Shown: piece after piece, positions 50,841-60,300 of the stretch
How the letters are laid out: each line of letters starts with the position of its first letter
Position numbering within the stretch: position 1 is the stretch's first letter
Origin: Actinomyces procaprae
Lineage (GTDB): Bacteria > Actinomycetota > Actinomycetes > Actinomycetales > Actinomycetaceae
DNA: 64,000 nucleotides
Assembly (NCBI RefSeq): GCF_004798665.1
Contig: NZ_CP039292.1
Span: forward strand, 2,046,001 to 2,110,000
Direction of reading: 5' to 3'
Made by a program: the position numbers and the translations under genes
The notes under the pieces: model-generated
What the model was told of the DNA's origin: nothing
Databases searched by the model: none
Seen by the model: only the letters and a program-made list of their open reading frames with translations

Positions 50841-52125
50841 GGTTCCTCCTGCGCGGTGCGATGACGGCGAGCGTACGGCGTACGGCGCCGGTCCGGGAGC
50901 GCAGCGCCGCGGACGCGCCGGGCTCGTTACGGGCGAAGGCGAGCAGCACCCCGACCGCGAGCAGCACCGACACCAGCGCGGAGCCGCCTGCGCTGACCAG
51001 CGGCAGCGGCACGCCCAGCACGGGCAGCAGCCCGACCACGACGCTCATGTTGATCAGGGCCTGCCCCACGATCCAGGTCATGATGCCACCGGTGACCACG
51101 GCGACGTACATCGACTCGCTGCGCCGAATTATGCGTATGCAGCACCAGCCGACGACGACGAACAGCAGAATCACCAGCAGGGTGCCGACCAGCCCGAACT
51201 CCTCCCCCAGGACTGCGAAGATGTAGTCGGAGTCGGCCTGGGTCAGGTATCCCCACTTCTGGCGCGAGGAGCCGGGGCCCACCCCCCACCAGCCTCCGGT
51301 GCCCAGGGCGTAGCGCCCGTGCATGGGCTGGTAGCCGACGTCCAGGGGGTCGTAGCGCTCCGGGTGCAGCCAGGCCAGGATGCGGGCGCGGCGGTTGGCG
51401 GACAGCATGGAGGCGCCGGCGAAGCCGACCAGCCCCAGCGCCCCCAGGGCGGCGAACCAGCGCCACCCCAGCCCACCCAGCCACAGGGCTCCGGCCACCA
51501 GGGCGGTGAGCACGATGACCGTGCCGAGGTCGCCACCGGCCATGACCAGGCCGATGCCGATGCCGGCGGGCAACAGGATCCAGCCGAAGAACCGTGCGAA
51601 CGCACCCCAGGAACTCACTCCCCCGAGGAAGGTGTCCCGGCGCCGGGACACCATTACGCCCAGGTACAGGCACAACCCGAGCTTGATGAACTCCGAGGGC
51701 TGGGCCGTGCCCAGGCCTGCGGGGAGCATGATCCAGTTCCGGTTGCCGTAGACGTCAATGCCGACACCCGGGACGAATACCAGCAGCTGCATCGCGAATG
51801 CCGCCAGCAGCGCCGGCCAGGCGAGCCGCTTGAGGATCCGCAGCGGCAGTCTCGAGAGGGCCACCATGCCGATCAGCCCCACCGCCGCGAAGACCAGGTA
51901 CTTGGAGAATGCGGTGAAGGCATTGCCGCCCTGCGCGGCGGTGGTCACCGACTGCACCGAGAAGACCATGATGAGTCCGAAGGCGAGCAGCGCCAGCGTG
52001 GCGATCAGCAGGGCGTAGTAGCTCAGGGTGCTGCTCTCATCCTTGACCGGCCCGTCCGCGCCGCGCAGACGGCGCAGCCAGGACCGTCCCGGGGGTGTGC
52101 CGGTGTTCTTCCCCGAAGCCGTCAC
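50833..52125 (-). CDS. ftsW: Septal peptidoglycan glycosyltransferase FtsW
   Basis: FtsW (430 residues) is a SEDS-family polymerase with about ten membrane helices that works with FtsI. It has ALLAFGLIMVFSVQSVTTA, AGLGTAQPSEFIKLGLCLYLG, VMAGGDLGTVIVLTALVAGALWLGG, GTGGWWGVGPGSSRQKWGYLTQADSDYIFAVLGEEFGLVG and LPLVSAGGSALVSVLLAVGVL. The GTG at 52125 overlaps the murD stop by 4 nt and was preferred over an upstream extension rich in Arg and Pro, which is the wrong-frame image of murD. Confidence 0.96.
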   Translation of the reverse strand: MTASGKNTGTPPGRSWLRRLRGADGPVKDESSTLSYYALLIATLALLAFGLIMVFSVQSVTTAAQGGNAFTAFSKYLVFAAVGLIGMVALSRLPLRILKRLAWPALLAAFAMQLLVFVPGVGIDVYGNRNWIMLPAGLGTAQPSEFIKLGLCLYLGVMVSRRRDTFLGGVSSWGAFARFFGWILLPAGIGIGLVMAGGDLGTVIVLTALVAGALWLGGLGWRWFAALGALGLVGFAGASMLSANRRARILAWLHPERYDPLDVGYQPMHGRYALGTGGWWGVGPGSSRQKWGYLTQADSDYIFAVLGEEFGLVGTLLVILLFVVVGWCCIRIIRRSESMYVAVVTGGIMTWIVGQALINMSVVVGLLPVLGVPLPLVSAGGSALVSVLLAVGVLLAFARNEPGASAALRSRTGAVRRTLAVIAPRRRNRV

Positions 52126-53648
52126 CTCAACCCACCCTCTGCTGCGGCGGCCGCCTGCGCGGCACGGGCCGCGGCGCGGGCGAACAGGTCGCCGCGCTGG
52201 GCGTAGGAGTCGAACTGGTCCCAGGAGGCACATGCGGGGGCGAGCATGACAGTGTCACCGGGGTGAGCCATGGCGGCCGCCGCCGCAACCGCCGCGTCAG
52301 TGACGTCCTGCGGGCCGCCGTCGGGGATCGTGGCCACGGGCAGCCCCGCAGCCTGCTGCGCCAGTGCCTCCAGCACCGCGGTCTGGTCCCGCCCGATGAC
52401 GACGGCGCCGCGCAGGTGGGCGCGTACCGCACGCACCAGGTCATGGAAGGAGGCGCCCTTGGTATCGCCACCGACGATCCACACGCCCGTGCCCTCCGGC
52501 AAGGCGGCAAGGGCCGCCTGGGCGGAATGGGGGTTGGTCGCCTTGGAGTCGTCGATCCACGTGATCGCCCCACCCTGGGCGACGGTTGCGATGCGGTGAG
52601 CGCCGGGCCGGTAGGCGCGCAGGCCGCGGGCGACGGCTCCCGGGTCGGCGGCGACGGCGTCCGTGGCCAGTGCCAGGGCGGCCGCGGCCAGTGCGTCCGC
52701 GACCACGTGGGCCGGCAGGCGGTCGGCGTCCGCCCCGGGAGCGAGGTGGACCAGGTCGGCGAAGGTGGCCAACTCGACCCCGCTGCGACGCCGGCCGGCG
52801 TGATAGGCGCGGTCCACGAGCACGTCCTCGACGCGGCCGACCTGTCCGAGTGCCGGCGCGGCGGTGGTGAAGCCGATGGCACGGCACCCCTCGACTACGT
52901 CGGCCTCCTCCACCATCGCCAGGGTGGCGGCGTCGGCCGCGTTGTAGACGGCGGCACCCCGGGTGCGGGCGTATACGCGCGCCTTGTCGGCGGTGTACGC
53001 GGCCATGGAGCCGTGCCAGTCAAGATGGTCCGCAGCCACGTTGAGGCAAGTGGAGGCCAGCGGGCTGAGGGTGTGCGTGGAGTGCAGCTGGAAACTGGAC
53101 AGCTCCACGGCGAGCGCGTCGGCGCGGCCGGCGGCCACCGTGGTGATGGCCGGCTCCCCGATATTGCCGACGGCGGGGGCGTTGAGCCCAGCGGCGGTAA
53201 GGATCTGCGCGAGCATGCCCACGGTCGTGGTCTTGCCGTCGGTACCGGTAACGGCCAGCCAGGGCACGTCCGGGCGCGCTGAGGCGCGCTGGAGGCGCCA
53301 GGCCAGCTCGATCTCGCTCCAGGTCTCCAGGCCGCGGGCGCGAGCGGCGGCGAGCACCGGGCCGGTGGCGGGAACGCCGGGCGAGACCACGAGCAGTCGC
53401 AGGTCGGTTTCCGCGATGGCGGCGGCGATCCCGGCGTCGTCACCGACGACCGCGCCATCCATGCGGTCTGCCGTAGCGGTGCCGAGTGTCTCCCGCAGGG
53501 CGTCCACTGCGGCACTGCGCGCGTCGAACGCGGTCACGCGCGCGCCGAGTGCGATCAGGACGTCGACCACTGCGGTCCCGGTGCGGCCGAGTCCGACCAC
53601 GCCCACGCGTGCCCCGGAGAGTGCCTCAACCGGTGTGCTGGTGCTCAT
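52122..53648 (-). CDS. murD: UDP-N-acetylmuramoylalanine-D-glutamate ligase
   Basis: MurD (508 residues) adds D-Glu. It shows VGVVGLGRTGTAVVDVL at the N terminus, LAVTGTDGKTTTVGMLAQIL (ATP loop), VELSSFQLHSTHTLSPLASTCLNVAADHLDWHGS and the C-terminal WIDDSKATNPHSAQAALAAL, WIVGGDTKGASF, LLAPACASWDQFDSYAQRGDLFA. The ATG at 53648 has GAGGG 5 nt upstream. A 90-bp gap to mraY is the largest within mraY-ftsW. Confidence 0.97.
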   Translation of the reverse strand: MSTSTPVEALSGARVGVVGLGRTGTAVVDVLIALGARVTAFDARSAAVDALRETLGTATADRMDGAVVGDDAGIAAAIAETDLRLLVVSPGVPATGPVLAAARARGLETWSEIELAWRLQRASARPDVPWLAVTGTDGKTTTVGMLAQILTAAGLNAPAVGNIGEPAITTVAAGRADALAVELSSFQLHSTHTLSPLASTCLNVAADHLDWHGSMAAYTADKARVYARTRGAAVYNAADAATLAMVEEADVVEGCRAIGFTTAAPALGQVGRVEDVLVDRAYHAGRRRSGVELATFADLVHLAPGADADRLPAHVVADALAAAALALATDAVAADPGAVARGLRAYRPGAHRIATVAQGGAITWIDDSKATNPHSAQAALAALPEGTGVWIVGGDTKGASFHDLVRAVRAHLRGAVVIGRDQTAVLEALAQQAAGLPVATIPDGGPQDVTDAAVAAAAAMAHPGDTVMLAPACASWDQFDSYAQRGDLFARAAARAAQAAAAAEGGLR

Positions 53649-53738
53649 CGCTGCCCTCGACCTCTGCTTCAGGAGTGGATTGCTTGCCATGTTGTGGTGC
53701 GCCGACGCGCGGTGGCGTGCGCGGGTCCGCATCACCGT

Positions 53739-54827
53739 TCAGGAGACCAGGTACTCGGCGTAGAACAGGCCCAGGCCGAGCACCACGCACACCCCGGTGA
53801 TGATCCAGAAGCGGATGACCACGTTCACCTCGGTCCACCCGCCCAGCTCGAAGTGGTGATGCAGCGGGGCCATCCGGAACACGCGTTTGCCGGTGGACTT
53901 GAAGGACACCACCTGGATGATGTCGCTCATGACCTCGGCGACGAACAGCCCGCCGATGAGCACCGCCAGGAACTCGGTGCGGGTCAGGATCGACAGGCCC
54001 GCCAGGGCGCCGCCCAGCGCCAGGGAGCCGGTGTCCCCCATGAAGATCTTCGCCGGGGAGGCGTTCCACCACAGGAAGCCGAAGCAGGCGCCCATGAGCG
54101 CGGCGGCGATCATGGCCATGTCCCGCGGGTCCCGGGTCTGGTAGCACAGGGTGGCGACGACGTCGGCATGGCCGTAGGTGCAGGACTGGTTGGTCTGCCA
54201 CACGCCGATGAGGGTGTATGCGGCGAACACCATTGCGGAGCAGCCTGCCGCCAGGCCATCGAGGCCGTCGGTCAGGTTGACCGCATTGGACCAGGCGGTG
54301 ATCAGGAAGTTGGACCAGATGGTGAACAGGACGATTCCGACGATCGCGCCCGCGAAGGCGAGGTCCAGGCCTGAGTCACGGGCGAAGGAGATCCGTGTGG
54401 ACGCCGGGGTCAGGCCGTTGCGGTTGGCGAAGTTCAGCGCGGCCACCGAGAAGGTGATGCCGATGAATGCCTGCCCGAGGATCTTCTGCCACGGGCTCAG
54501 TCCCAGCGACCGCTGTTTGGAGATCTTCTCGAAGTCGTCCATGAAGCCGATCAGTCCCAGGCCGACTATGAGGAACAGCAGTAGCACACCGCTGGCGTGC
54601 GGGGAGCGCAACTCGATCAGGTTCGCCACCGCGTAGCCGAGCACGGTCGCGATGATGATGACCAGTCCCCCCATGGTGGGGGTGCCGCGTTTGGTGAAGT
54701 GTCCCTGCGGACCGTCCTGGCGGATGAACTGCCCGTACTCCCGCTTCTGCAGGAAGCGGATGAGCAGAGGCGTGCCTAGTAGCGCCACCAGCAGGGCTAC
54801 CGCCGCTGACACGAGGATTGCTGTCAT
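53739..54827 (-). CDS. mraY: Phospho-MurNAc-pentapeptide translocase
   Basis: MraY (362 residues) transfers phospho-MurNAc-pentapeptide to undecaprenyl phosphate, making lipid I. It has about ten membrane helices, TKRGTPTMGGLVII, GFMDDFEKISKQRSLGLSPWQKI, NAVNLTDGLDGLAAGCSAM, FMGDTGSLALGGALAGLSILT and MAPLHHHFELGGWTEVNVVIRFWII. All catalytic aspartates and the HHH motif are intact. The start overlaps murF by 4 nt. Confidence 0.98.
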   Translation of the reverse strand: MTAILVSAAVALLVALLGTPLLIRFLQKREYGQFIRQDGPQGHFTKRGTPTMGGLVIIIATVLGYAVANLIELRSPHASGVLLLFLIVGLGLIGFMDDFEKISKQRSLGLSPWQKILGQAFIGITFSVAALNFANRNGLTPASTRISFARDSGLDLAFAGAIVGIVLFTIWSNFLITAWSNAVNLTDGLDGLAAGCSAMVFAAYTLIGVWQTNQSCTYGHADVVATLCYQTRDPRDMAMIAAALMGACFGFLWWNASPAKIFMGDTGSLALGGALAGLSILTRTEFLAVLIGGLFVAEVMSDIIQVVSFKSTGKRVFRMAPLHHHFELGGWTEVNVVIRFWIITGVCVVLGLGLFYAEYLVS

Positions 54828-56302
54828 TGGGCGTGCTTCTCCTTGAGGCTGTCGCGGAGGTGGTCGGCCAGGCGCCAGGCGCCCGACCCGTTGGATCCCT
54901 TGACCAGGACGGCGTCGCCGTCGTGAAGTGGGCCGTCCGGCGAGTCCAGGACCGCCAGGGCCGCGTCGGCGTCCTCCAGTTCAAGCGTGCTCACTCCAGC
55001 GGCGCGGGCGGCGGCCGCGGCGGGCGCCGCGCCGGCACCGACGGTCAGCAGCAGACCGACGCCGCACTCGGCGGCGAGCTCACCGGTGCGGGTGTGGTCC
55101 GCGACGGAGGATTCGCCCAGTTCCAGCATCTCGGAGATGATGGCGACCCTGCGCCGCTCGCCCGCAAGCGACTTCAGGGCTGCGAGGGCCGCGGTCATGG
55201 AGTCGATATTGGCGTTGTAGGAGTCGTCTATCAGCAGCAGGTCCCGCCCCAGAAGGGTGGTGACATCCATGCGGTGAGGGCTCTCCAGGCGGGCGGCGGA
55301 GAGCTGGTCGGCGACGTGCTCGGGAGCGACGCCGGCGGCGAGCGCCAGGCCTGCGGCGGCGAGCGCATTGGCGACGTTGTGCGCACCCGGCACCGCCAGC
55401 CGCAGTCGCCGGGGCTCGTCCAGCCCGGGCAGGAACAGGTCGAAGACGGCGTGGGCGGAGGCGTCGAGCTCCACGGCGCCGACCCGGATGGCCGCATCCG
55501 GTGCGCCCACGGCGGAGAAGGTCAGTACCTGCGGCGCCAGTTCCGCCATGGCGGCGGTGCGGGGGTCGTCGAGGTTGAGCACGGCCGTGCCGGTGGGCAG
55601 GAGGCCGCGGACGATCTCGCTCTTGGCGCGGGCCACCCCGTCCACCGATCCGAAGCCCTCCATGTGCGCATGGCCGACCATGAGCACGGCGGCGGCGTCC
55701 AGCGGCGCGATCTCCGTCAGGTAGTCGATGTGGCCGGGTCCGGAGGCACCCATCTCCAGCACCAGGTAGCGGGTGTCGCCGCTGGTCTCCAGGACGGTCA
55801 GGGGCAGGCCGATCTCGTTGTTGAAGGAGGCGATCGGCGCGACGGTGGAGGCCTGAGAGGCCAGCAGCTGCCGCGTCAGGTCCTTAGTGGTGGTCTTACC
55901 CACCGAGCCGGTTACGGCGACGACGGTGAGGCTCCCACCGCCTTCCTCCGCCCGTCGGCGCAGGTCGGCCAGGTGCTCCCGGGCGAGTGCCCCCAGCGCG
56001 GCCACGGTGTCCGGCACCACGATCAGCGGCAGCGCGGCTCCCGCGGCACTCAGTGAGGCGCGAGCAGTGGACGCGTCACTGACCAGTGCGGCGGCCGCAC
56101 CGGCTGCCGCGGCCGTGCCGACGTGGGCGTGCCCGTCGGTGCGTTCGCCCGCCAGGGCGACGAACAGGGCCCCGGGGCCCACCCGGCGGGAGTCCGTCAC
56201 CACTGCGGAGGCGGTCTGCGCCCCCGGCGCGGGAGCGGCGTCGGCGGGCAGCAGCTCGCCCCCGGTGAAGGCCGCGATCTGGGCCAGAGAGCGCTCAATC
56301 AT
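54824..56302 (-). CDS. murF: UDP-MurNAc-tripeptide-D-alanyl-D-alanine ligase
   Basis: MurF (492 residues) adds D-Ala-D-Ala to complete the pentapeptide. It has MIERSLAQIAAFTGGEL, VTDSRRVGPGALFVALAGERTDGH, VAVTGSVGKTTTKDLTRQLL, SFNNEIGLPLTVLE, YLVLEMGASGPGHIDYL and LLIDDSYNANIDSMTAALAAL. The ATG at 56302 overlaps the murE stop by 4 nt. Confidence 0.97.
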   Translation of the reverse strand: MIERSLAQIAAFTGGELLPADAAPAPGAQTASAVVTDSRRVGPGALFVALAGERTDGHAHVGTAAAAGAAAALVSDASTARASLSAAGAALPLIVVPDTVAALGALAREHLADLRRRAEEGGGSLTVVAVTGSVGKTTTKDLTRQLLASQASTVAPIASFNNEIGLPLTVLETSGDTRYLVLEMGASGPGHIDYLTEIAPLDAAAVLMVGHAHMEGFGSVDGVARAKSEIVRGLLPTGTAVLNLDDPRTAAMAELAPQVLTFSAVGAPDAAIRVGAVELDASAHAVFDLFLPGLDEPRRLRLAVPGAHNVANALAAAGLALAAGVAPEHVADQLSAARLESPHRMDVTTLLGRDLLLIDDSYNANIDSMTAALAALKSLAGERRRVAIISEMLELGESSVADHTRTGELAAECGVGLLLTVGAGAAPAAAAARAAGVSTLELEDADAALAVLDSPDGPLHDGDAVLVKGSNGSGAWRLADHLRDSLKEKHAQ

Positions 56303-57921
56303 GCGGGCTCCCCCCACTTGGCGATGACGGCCTCGCGCATGACGGGGGCGTCGTTGTAACGGATGAACTCGTCGGCGATCTCCAGGAAGGGCTCGTGCCC
56401 CTTGCCGGTGACGATGACCGTGTCCTGCGGGCCGCACAGCTCCACGCCACGACGCACCGCGTCACCCCGCCAGGTGGTGATCTCCTCGACGTCGTTCAGG
56501 TCCGGGCGCACGGCGCGCACACCGGCCAGGATCGCGTCCCGGATTGACTGGGGGTCCTCGCTGCGGGGGTTCTCATCGGTGACCACGAGCACGTCTGCCA
56601 GGCGGGCGCAGACCTTACCCAGCATGGGACGTTTGCCACGGTCACGATCGCCATCGGATCCGAAGACGACGATGAGGCGCCCGGGAGTGATCTGGCGCAC
56701 GGCCTTGAGGGTCAGCTCCATGGCGTCGGGGGTGTGGGCGAAGTCGACGATGCAGGTGCCGCGTACGCCGTCGCGCTGGCTGATCCGCTGCATACGTCCG
56801 GGGATGTTGTGAGCGGTGGCCAGGGCCGCCACTGCGGTCTGCGCCGGCACGCCGGCACGAATGGCCATGACCAGGGCGAGCGCGGCGTTCTGTACGTTGA
56901 CGAGTCCGGGCAGCGGGCAGGCGGCGAGGATGCTCTCACCATCGGGCCCGTGCAGGGTGAAGGTGGTGGCCGAGTCCGTCATGGACACGGCGGCGTCACT
57001 CACCCACCAGTCGGTGCCGTCGGGGTCGGGGACCGCGGTGGCCGCGTAGGCGCGCACCCGGTCCACCGGGATCAGCCCGGCCGCGGCGATGCGCTCGGCC
57101 AGTTGCGCTCCCCACTGGTCGTCGACGCAGACGACGGCGCGGCGGGTGTGCTCGGGCGTGAACAGCTGCGCCTTCGCGTCCAGGTACTCCTGCATGGTCT
57201 TGTGGAAGTCGAGGTGGTCACGCTGCAGGTTGGTGAATCCGGCGACGTCCGTCACCAGGCCGTCCAGGCGGTGCAGCACGATGGCGTGGCTGGAGGCCTC
57301 CAGGCTGGCGGCGCCCACACCCTGTTCCGCTGCCAGGGCGAGCATGCGTTGCAGCACGGGGGCCTCAACAGTGGTACGGGGGGACTCGACGGACAGCCCG
57401 CCCACGCGCAGCTCAACGGTTCCCGCAATCATGCAGGCGCCCCGGTGAGCGGTCATGATCGCATCAAGGAAGTACGAGGTGGTGGTCTTGCCGTTGGTGC
57501 CGGTGACGGCGGTGGTCAGTACGTGCTCGGCCGGGTGGTGGTACACGGCGGCCGCCAGTGGGCCGACCACCGCGCGCGGATCGGGGTGGGTCAGCACCGG
57601 CGTGCCCGGGCAGCGGTCATGAACCATGTCTGCGCCCGCAGGATCGGTCAGAACGGCCACGGCACCCGCCGCGACGGCCTCGGCGGCGTAGGCCGCGCCG
57701 TGAGTCTTGAAACCCGGCAGCGCGGTGAACAGCTCGCCGGCGGCGACGTCACCGGAGTCGACGCTGACACCGCTGATCTCGAGCGCATCCACCGAGTCGG
57801 TCCCGCCGTCCTCGCGCCGGGCAGGGGTCAGCGAGAAGGCTCGCGCGAGATCGCTCAAGGGCGTGGGCGCACACTTATGCGGACGCAGCCGGGCGGCCGA
57901 CTCGTAGGCATGGTTGCTCAT
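56299..57921 (-). CDS. murE: UDP-MurNAc-dipeptide ligase for the third stem residue (MurE)
   Basis: MurE (540 residues) adds the diamino acid at position 3. It has VSVDSGDVAAGELFTALPG, the ATP loop VTGTNGKTTTSYFLDA (140-150), LEASSHAIVLHRLDG, NLQRDHLDFHKTM, VDFAHTPDAMELTLK and VVFGSDGDRDRGKRPMLGK. The substrate box reads TDENPRSEDP (449-453 DENPR) where meso-diaminopimelate enzymes have DNPR. This may reflect use of L-lysine or L-ornithine, as found in Actinomyces walls, but the motif alone does not prove it. The ATG at 57921 has GGGGAG 2 nt upstream. Confidence 0.95.
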   Translation of the reverse strand: MSNHAYESAARLRPHKCAPTPLSDLARAFSLTPARREDGGTDSVDALEISGVSVDSGDVAAGELFTALPGFKTHGAAYAAEAVAAGAVAVLTDPAGADMVHDRCPGTPVLTHPDPRAVVGPLAAAVYHHPAEHVLTTAVTGTNGKTTTSYFLDAIMTAHRGACMIAGTVELRVGGLSVESPRTTVEAPVLQRMLALAAEQGVGAASLEASSHAIVLHRLDGLVTDVAGFTNLQRDHLDFHKTMQEYLDAKAQLFTPEHTRRAVVCVDDQWGAQLAERIAAAGLIPVDRVRAYAATAVPDPDGTDWWVSDAAVSMTDSATTFTLHGPDGESILAACPLPGLVNVQNAALALVMAIRAGVPAQTAVAALATAHNIPGRMQRISQRDGVRGTCIVDFAHTPDAMELTLKAVRQITPGRLIVVFGSDGDRDRGKRPMLGKVCARLADVLVVTDENPRSEDPQSIRDAILAGVRAVRPDLNDVEEITTWRGDAVRRGVELCGPQDTVIVTGKGHEPFLEIADEFIRYNDAPVMREAVIAKWGEPA

Positions 57922-57994
57922 GGCTCCCCAATCTATCGTGACAGGACGGTTACGACCGCCGAACGCGAGGCAGCATATGCCAGGACGAGGGTAC

Positions 57995-59821
57995 TCATAC
58001 TCCCTCATCCGCGCTTTCGGCCTGCGCCGCCTCGACGGCGGCGTCGGCCTCTGCCGCAGCCTGGGCCGCGATGATACTGGGATCCGGGGCGATGCCCAGG
58101 GTGTGCATGGCGGCCAGGGCCACCTTGCGGAAGACCGGTGCTGACACGGTACCGCCGTAGGTGCCGTCCGGCCGGTAGACGATGACGGCGACGGCGATGG
58201 CGGGGTCGCGGGCCGGGGTGAAGCCGACGAAGGAGGCTACCGTGCCGTCCTCGGTGAGGATCTCCGTGGTCCCGGTCTTCCCCGCCACGAGGTAGCCGTC
58301 GATCGAGGCCGCCTCAGCCGTGCCCCCTTCCTGGGTGACGCCGATGAGCATCTCCGTGAGCGTCTGGGCGGTGGCCTCACTGATCACCCGCTGCCCGGCG
58401 GGAGTCTCCTGCGGCGTCTCGTTGCCCTCGCCGTCGATCCATGCGTCCACCACCCGCGGAGCAATGCGCACGCCCTTGTTCGCGACGGTGGCCAGCACCT
58501 GGACGGCCTGGAGGGCGGTACCCGCAATGCCCTGCCCGAACATGGTGGTGTACCTGGTACGGTCGTCCCAGTCGGCCACGGCACTGACCATGCCGGCGGA
58601 CTCGGCGGGCATCTCGATGCCGGTGGTCTCCCCGTAGCCGAACCGCCTGAGGTAGTTGTAGCGGACCTCGTCGTCGAGCTGCTCGCCGATCTGGACGGTA
58701 CCGACGTTCGAGGACTCGGCCAGGACCCCGGCGGAGGTCAGGGTCTGGGTGTCGTGGTAGTGGGAGTCGCGGAAGGTCTGCCCGTTGGCGGCGGTCCAGG
58801 TGTAGGGAACCGTCCACGTGTCCTCCGGATCCATGGTGCCCTCCTCGAGGGCGGCTGCGAAGGTGATCACCTTGCCGACGCTGCCGGGCTCGAAGATGGC
58901 CTGAACGCTGCGGGCGTTGCGCGAGTCCTCGGGGGTGGCCCCGGGGTCGGACGGGTCTACCGCCCCGGAGTCGGCCAGCACCAGCAGCTTGCCCGTGGCC
59001 GGCTCCATGACCACCACGCAGCCCCAGTCGGCGCCCTGGGCCTTGACGACCTCGTCGACGGCCTCCTGGGCGATCACCTGCAGATCGGGGTTGATCGTGG
59101 TACGCACAGTCGTGCCGGCCGTGGCCGGCACCTCCTCCTGCCTGCCGGTGGGGATGATGGCGCCGGACTTGCCTATCTCCACGCTGCCGCGTCCGTCAGT
59201 ACCGGTAAGCGCCTCGTTCTGGGTCAGTTCCAGCCCGGCGGAGCCGATGAGCTCGCGCACCTCGCCCTCGTGGGTGTATCCCAGCACATTGCCCGCGACC
59301 GAGCCGGCCGGGTAGATGCGCCGCGTACGCTGGTCCGGTTCGACGCCGGGTATCGCCAGGGCGTTGATGCGCCGCCAGGTGTCCGGGGGGACGGCCTCGG
59401 CGATGACCTCGTAGGTGGAGCTCCCGACCATCTTGGCGCCCAGCTCCTGGGCATCCACGCCCAGGATCTCCGCCAGCTGCTCGGCGGCGGCCGCGGCGCC
59501 ATGGCCGATCACCTCGTTGTCGGCCCGCCCGGACGCGGAGTCGGCGCTGTCCGCGATGCGCTCGTACTGGGCGATCTTGACCTGGTTCACGCCGATGTCG
59601 TAGGACACTGCGGAGGAGGCCAGCACCGTACCGTCACGTCCGAGGATGTCGCCCCGAGGGGCGCGGTTGACCCAGGCCACGGTTCGCTCGGCCTGGGCCT
59701 TGGCGGCCAGTTTCGGGCCCTCGATCACCTGCCGCCAGGCGGTCGTACCGGCCAGCATGGTGAATCCTGTCAGCCCCATCAGCTGCAGGACGCGCCGTCT
59801 GCTCGGATTGACCGGATTCAC
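57995..59821 (-). CDS. ftsI: Septal penicillin-binding protein (FtsI/PBP2-class transpeptidase)
   Basis: The 608-residue class B PBP cross-links septal peptidoglycan. It has a short cytoplasmic tail and one membrane segment (LQLMGLTGFTMLAGTTAW), a pedestal domain starting RAPRGDILGRDGTVLASS, and a transpeptidase domain with S314-x-x-K (EPGSVGKV), SSN (370-372) and KTG (515-517, VAGKTGTTE). The C-terminal tail is Ala/Glu-rich. It overlaps ftsL by 4 nt. A 73-bp gap to murE contains no obvious promoter. Confidence 0.96.
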   Translation of the reverse strand: MNPVNPSRRRVLQLMGLTGFTMLAGTTAWRQVIEGPKLAAKAQAERTVAWVNRAPRGDILGRDGTVLASSAVSYDIGVNQVKIAQYERIADSADSASGRADNEVIGHGAAAAAEQLAEILGVDAQELGAKMVGSSTYEVIAEAVPPDTWRRINALAIPGVEPDQRTRRIYPAGSVAGNVLGYTHEGEVRELIGSAGLELTQNEALTGTDGRGSVEIGKSGAIIPTGRQEEVPATAGTTVRTTINPDLQVIAQEAVDEVVKAQGADWGCVVVMEPATGKLLVLADSGAVDPSDPGATPEDSRNARSVQAIFEPGSVGKVITFAAALEEGTMDPEDTWTVPYTWTAANGQTFRDSHYHDTQTLTSAGVLAESSNVGTVQIGEQLDDEVRYNYLRRFGYGETTGIEMPAESAGMVSAVADWDDRTRYTTMFGQGIAGTALQAVQVLATVANKGVRIAPRVVDAWIDGEGNETPQETPAGQRVISEATAQTLTEMLIGVTQEGGTAEAASIDGYLVAGKTGTTEILTEDGTVASFVGFTPARDPAIAVAVIVYRPDGTYGGTVSAPVFRKVALAAMHTLGIAPDPSIIAAQAAAEADAAVEAAQAESADEGV

Positions 59822-60300
59822 TTGGTGTCGTCCGCCTCGGCGGCTGCGGCGCCGCCCGCCAGGGTGGAGTCGGACAGGTCGACGACACCCGGCGCCGCGG
59901 CGGGGACCATGCCCAGCTCGGCCGCGCGAGCCGCCAGGCTGTCTGCCGAGGACGCCTCCTGCACGTCGGCGCGGACGGTCTCAATGTGGTCGTTGAGCAC
60001 ATTGAGCTCGACCTGTGCCGCCTTCATCTTGTAGGCCGTGTCCGCCATCCGTGCGTTGAGCAGCATGGTGGACACCAGGGCGCAGGCGAGGATACCGATG
60101 ACCAGCGCCAGGAACGGCAGCGTGCGCGGCGAGGGGACGATGCCCCGTACCACCCGCAGTTCGGGCCTGCCGGCGGCCTCGGAGGCGGGGCGCGCCTGGG
60201 GCACCGCCCTGCGGGGCGCCCGCGCGGCGGCGCCGTCGGTGAGCGAGTGCCAGGACGGATTCGCCGTTGCGCTCCGGCGGACCTTGGCTGCGGTGGTCAT
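59818..60300 (-). CDS. ftsL: FtsL-like septum protein
   Basis: The 160-residue protein has a basic N-terminal region, one membrane helix at about 60-81 (LPFLALVIGILACALVSTMLL) and an extracellular coiled coil (YKMKAAQVELNVLNDHIETVRADVQEASS). These are the features of FtsL, whose sequence is poorly conserved. Its position between rsmH and ftsI, with 4-nt overlaps on both sides, supports the name. Confidence 0.9.
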   Translation of the reverse strand: MTTAAKVRRSATANPSWHSLTDGAAARAPRRAVPQARPASEAAGRPELRVVRGIVPSPRTLPFLALVIGILACALVSTMLLNARMADTAYKMKAAQVELNVLNDHIETVRADVQEASSADSLAARAAELGMVPAAAPGVVDLSDSTLAGGAAAAEADDTK

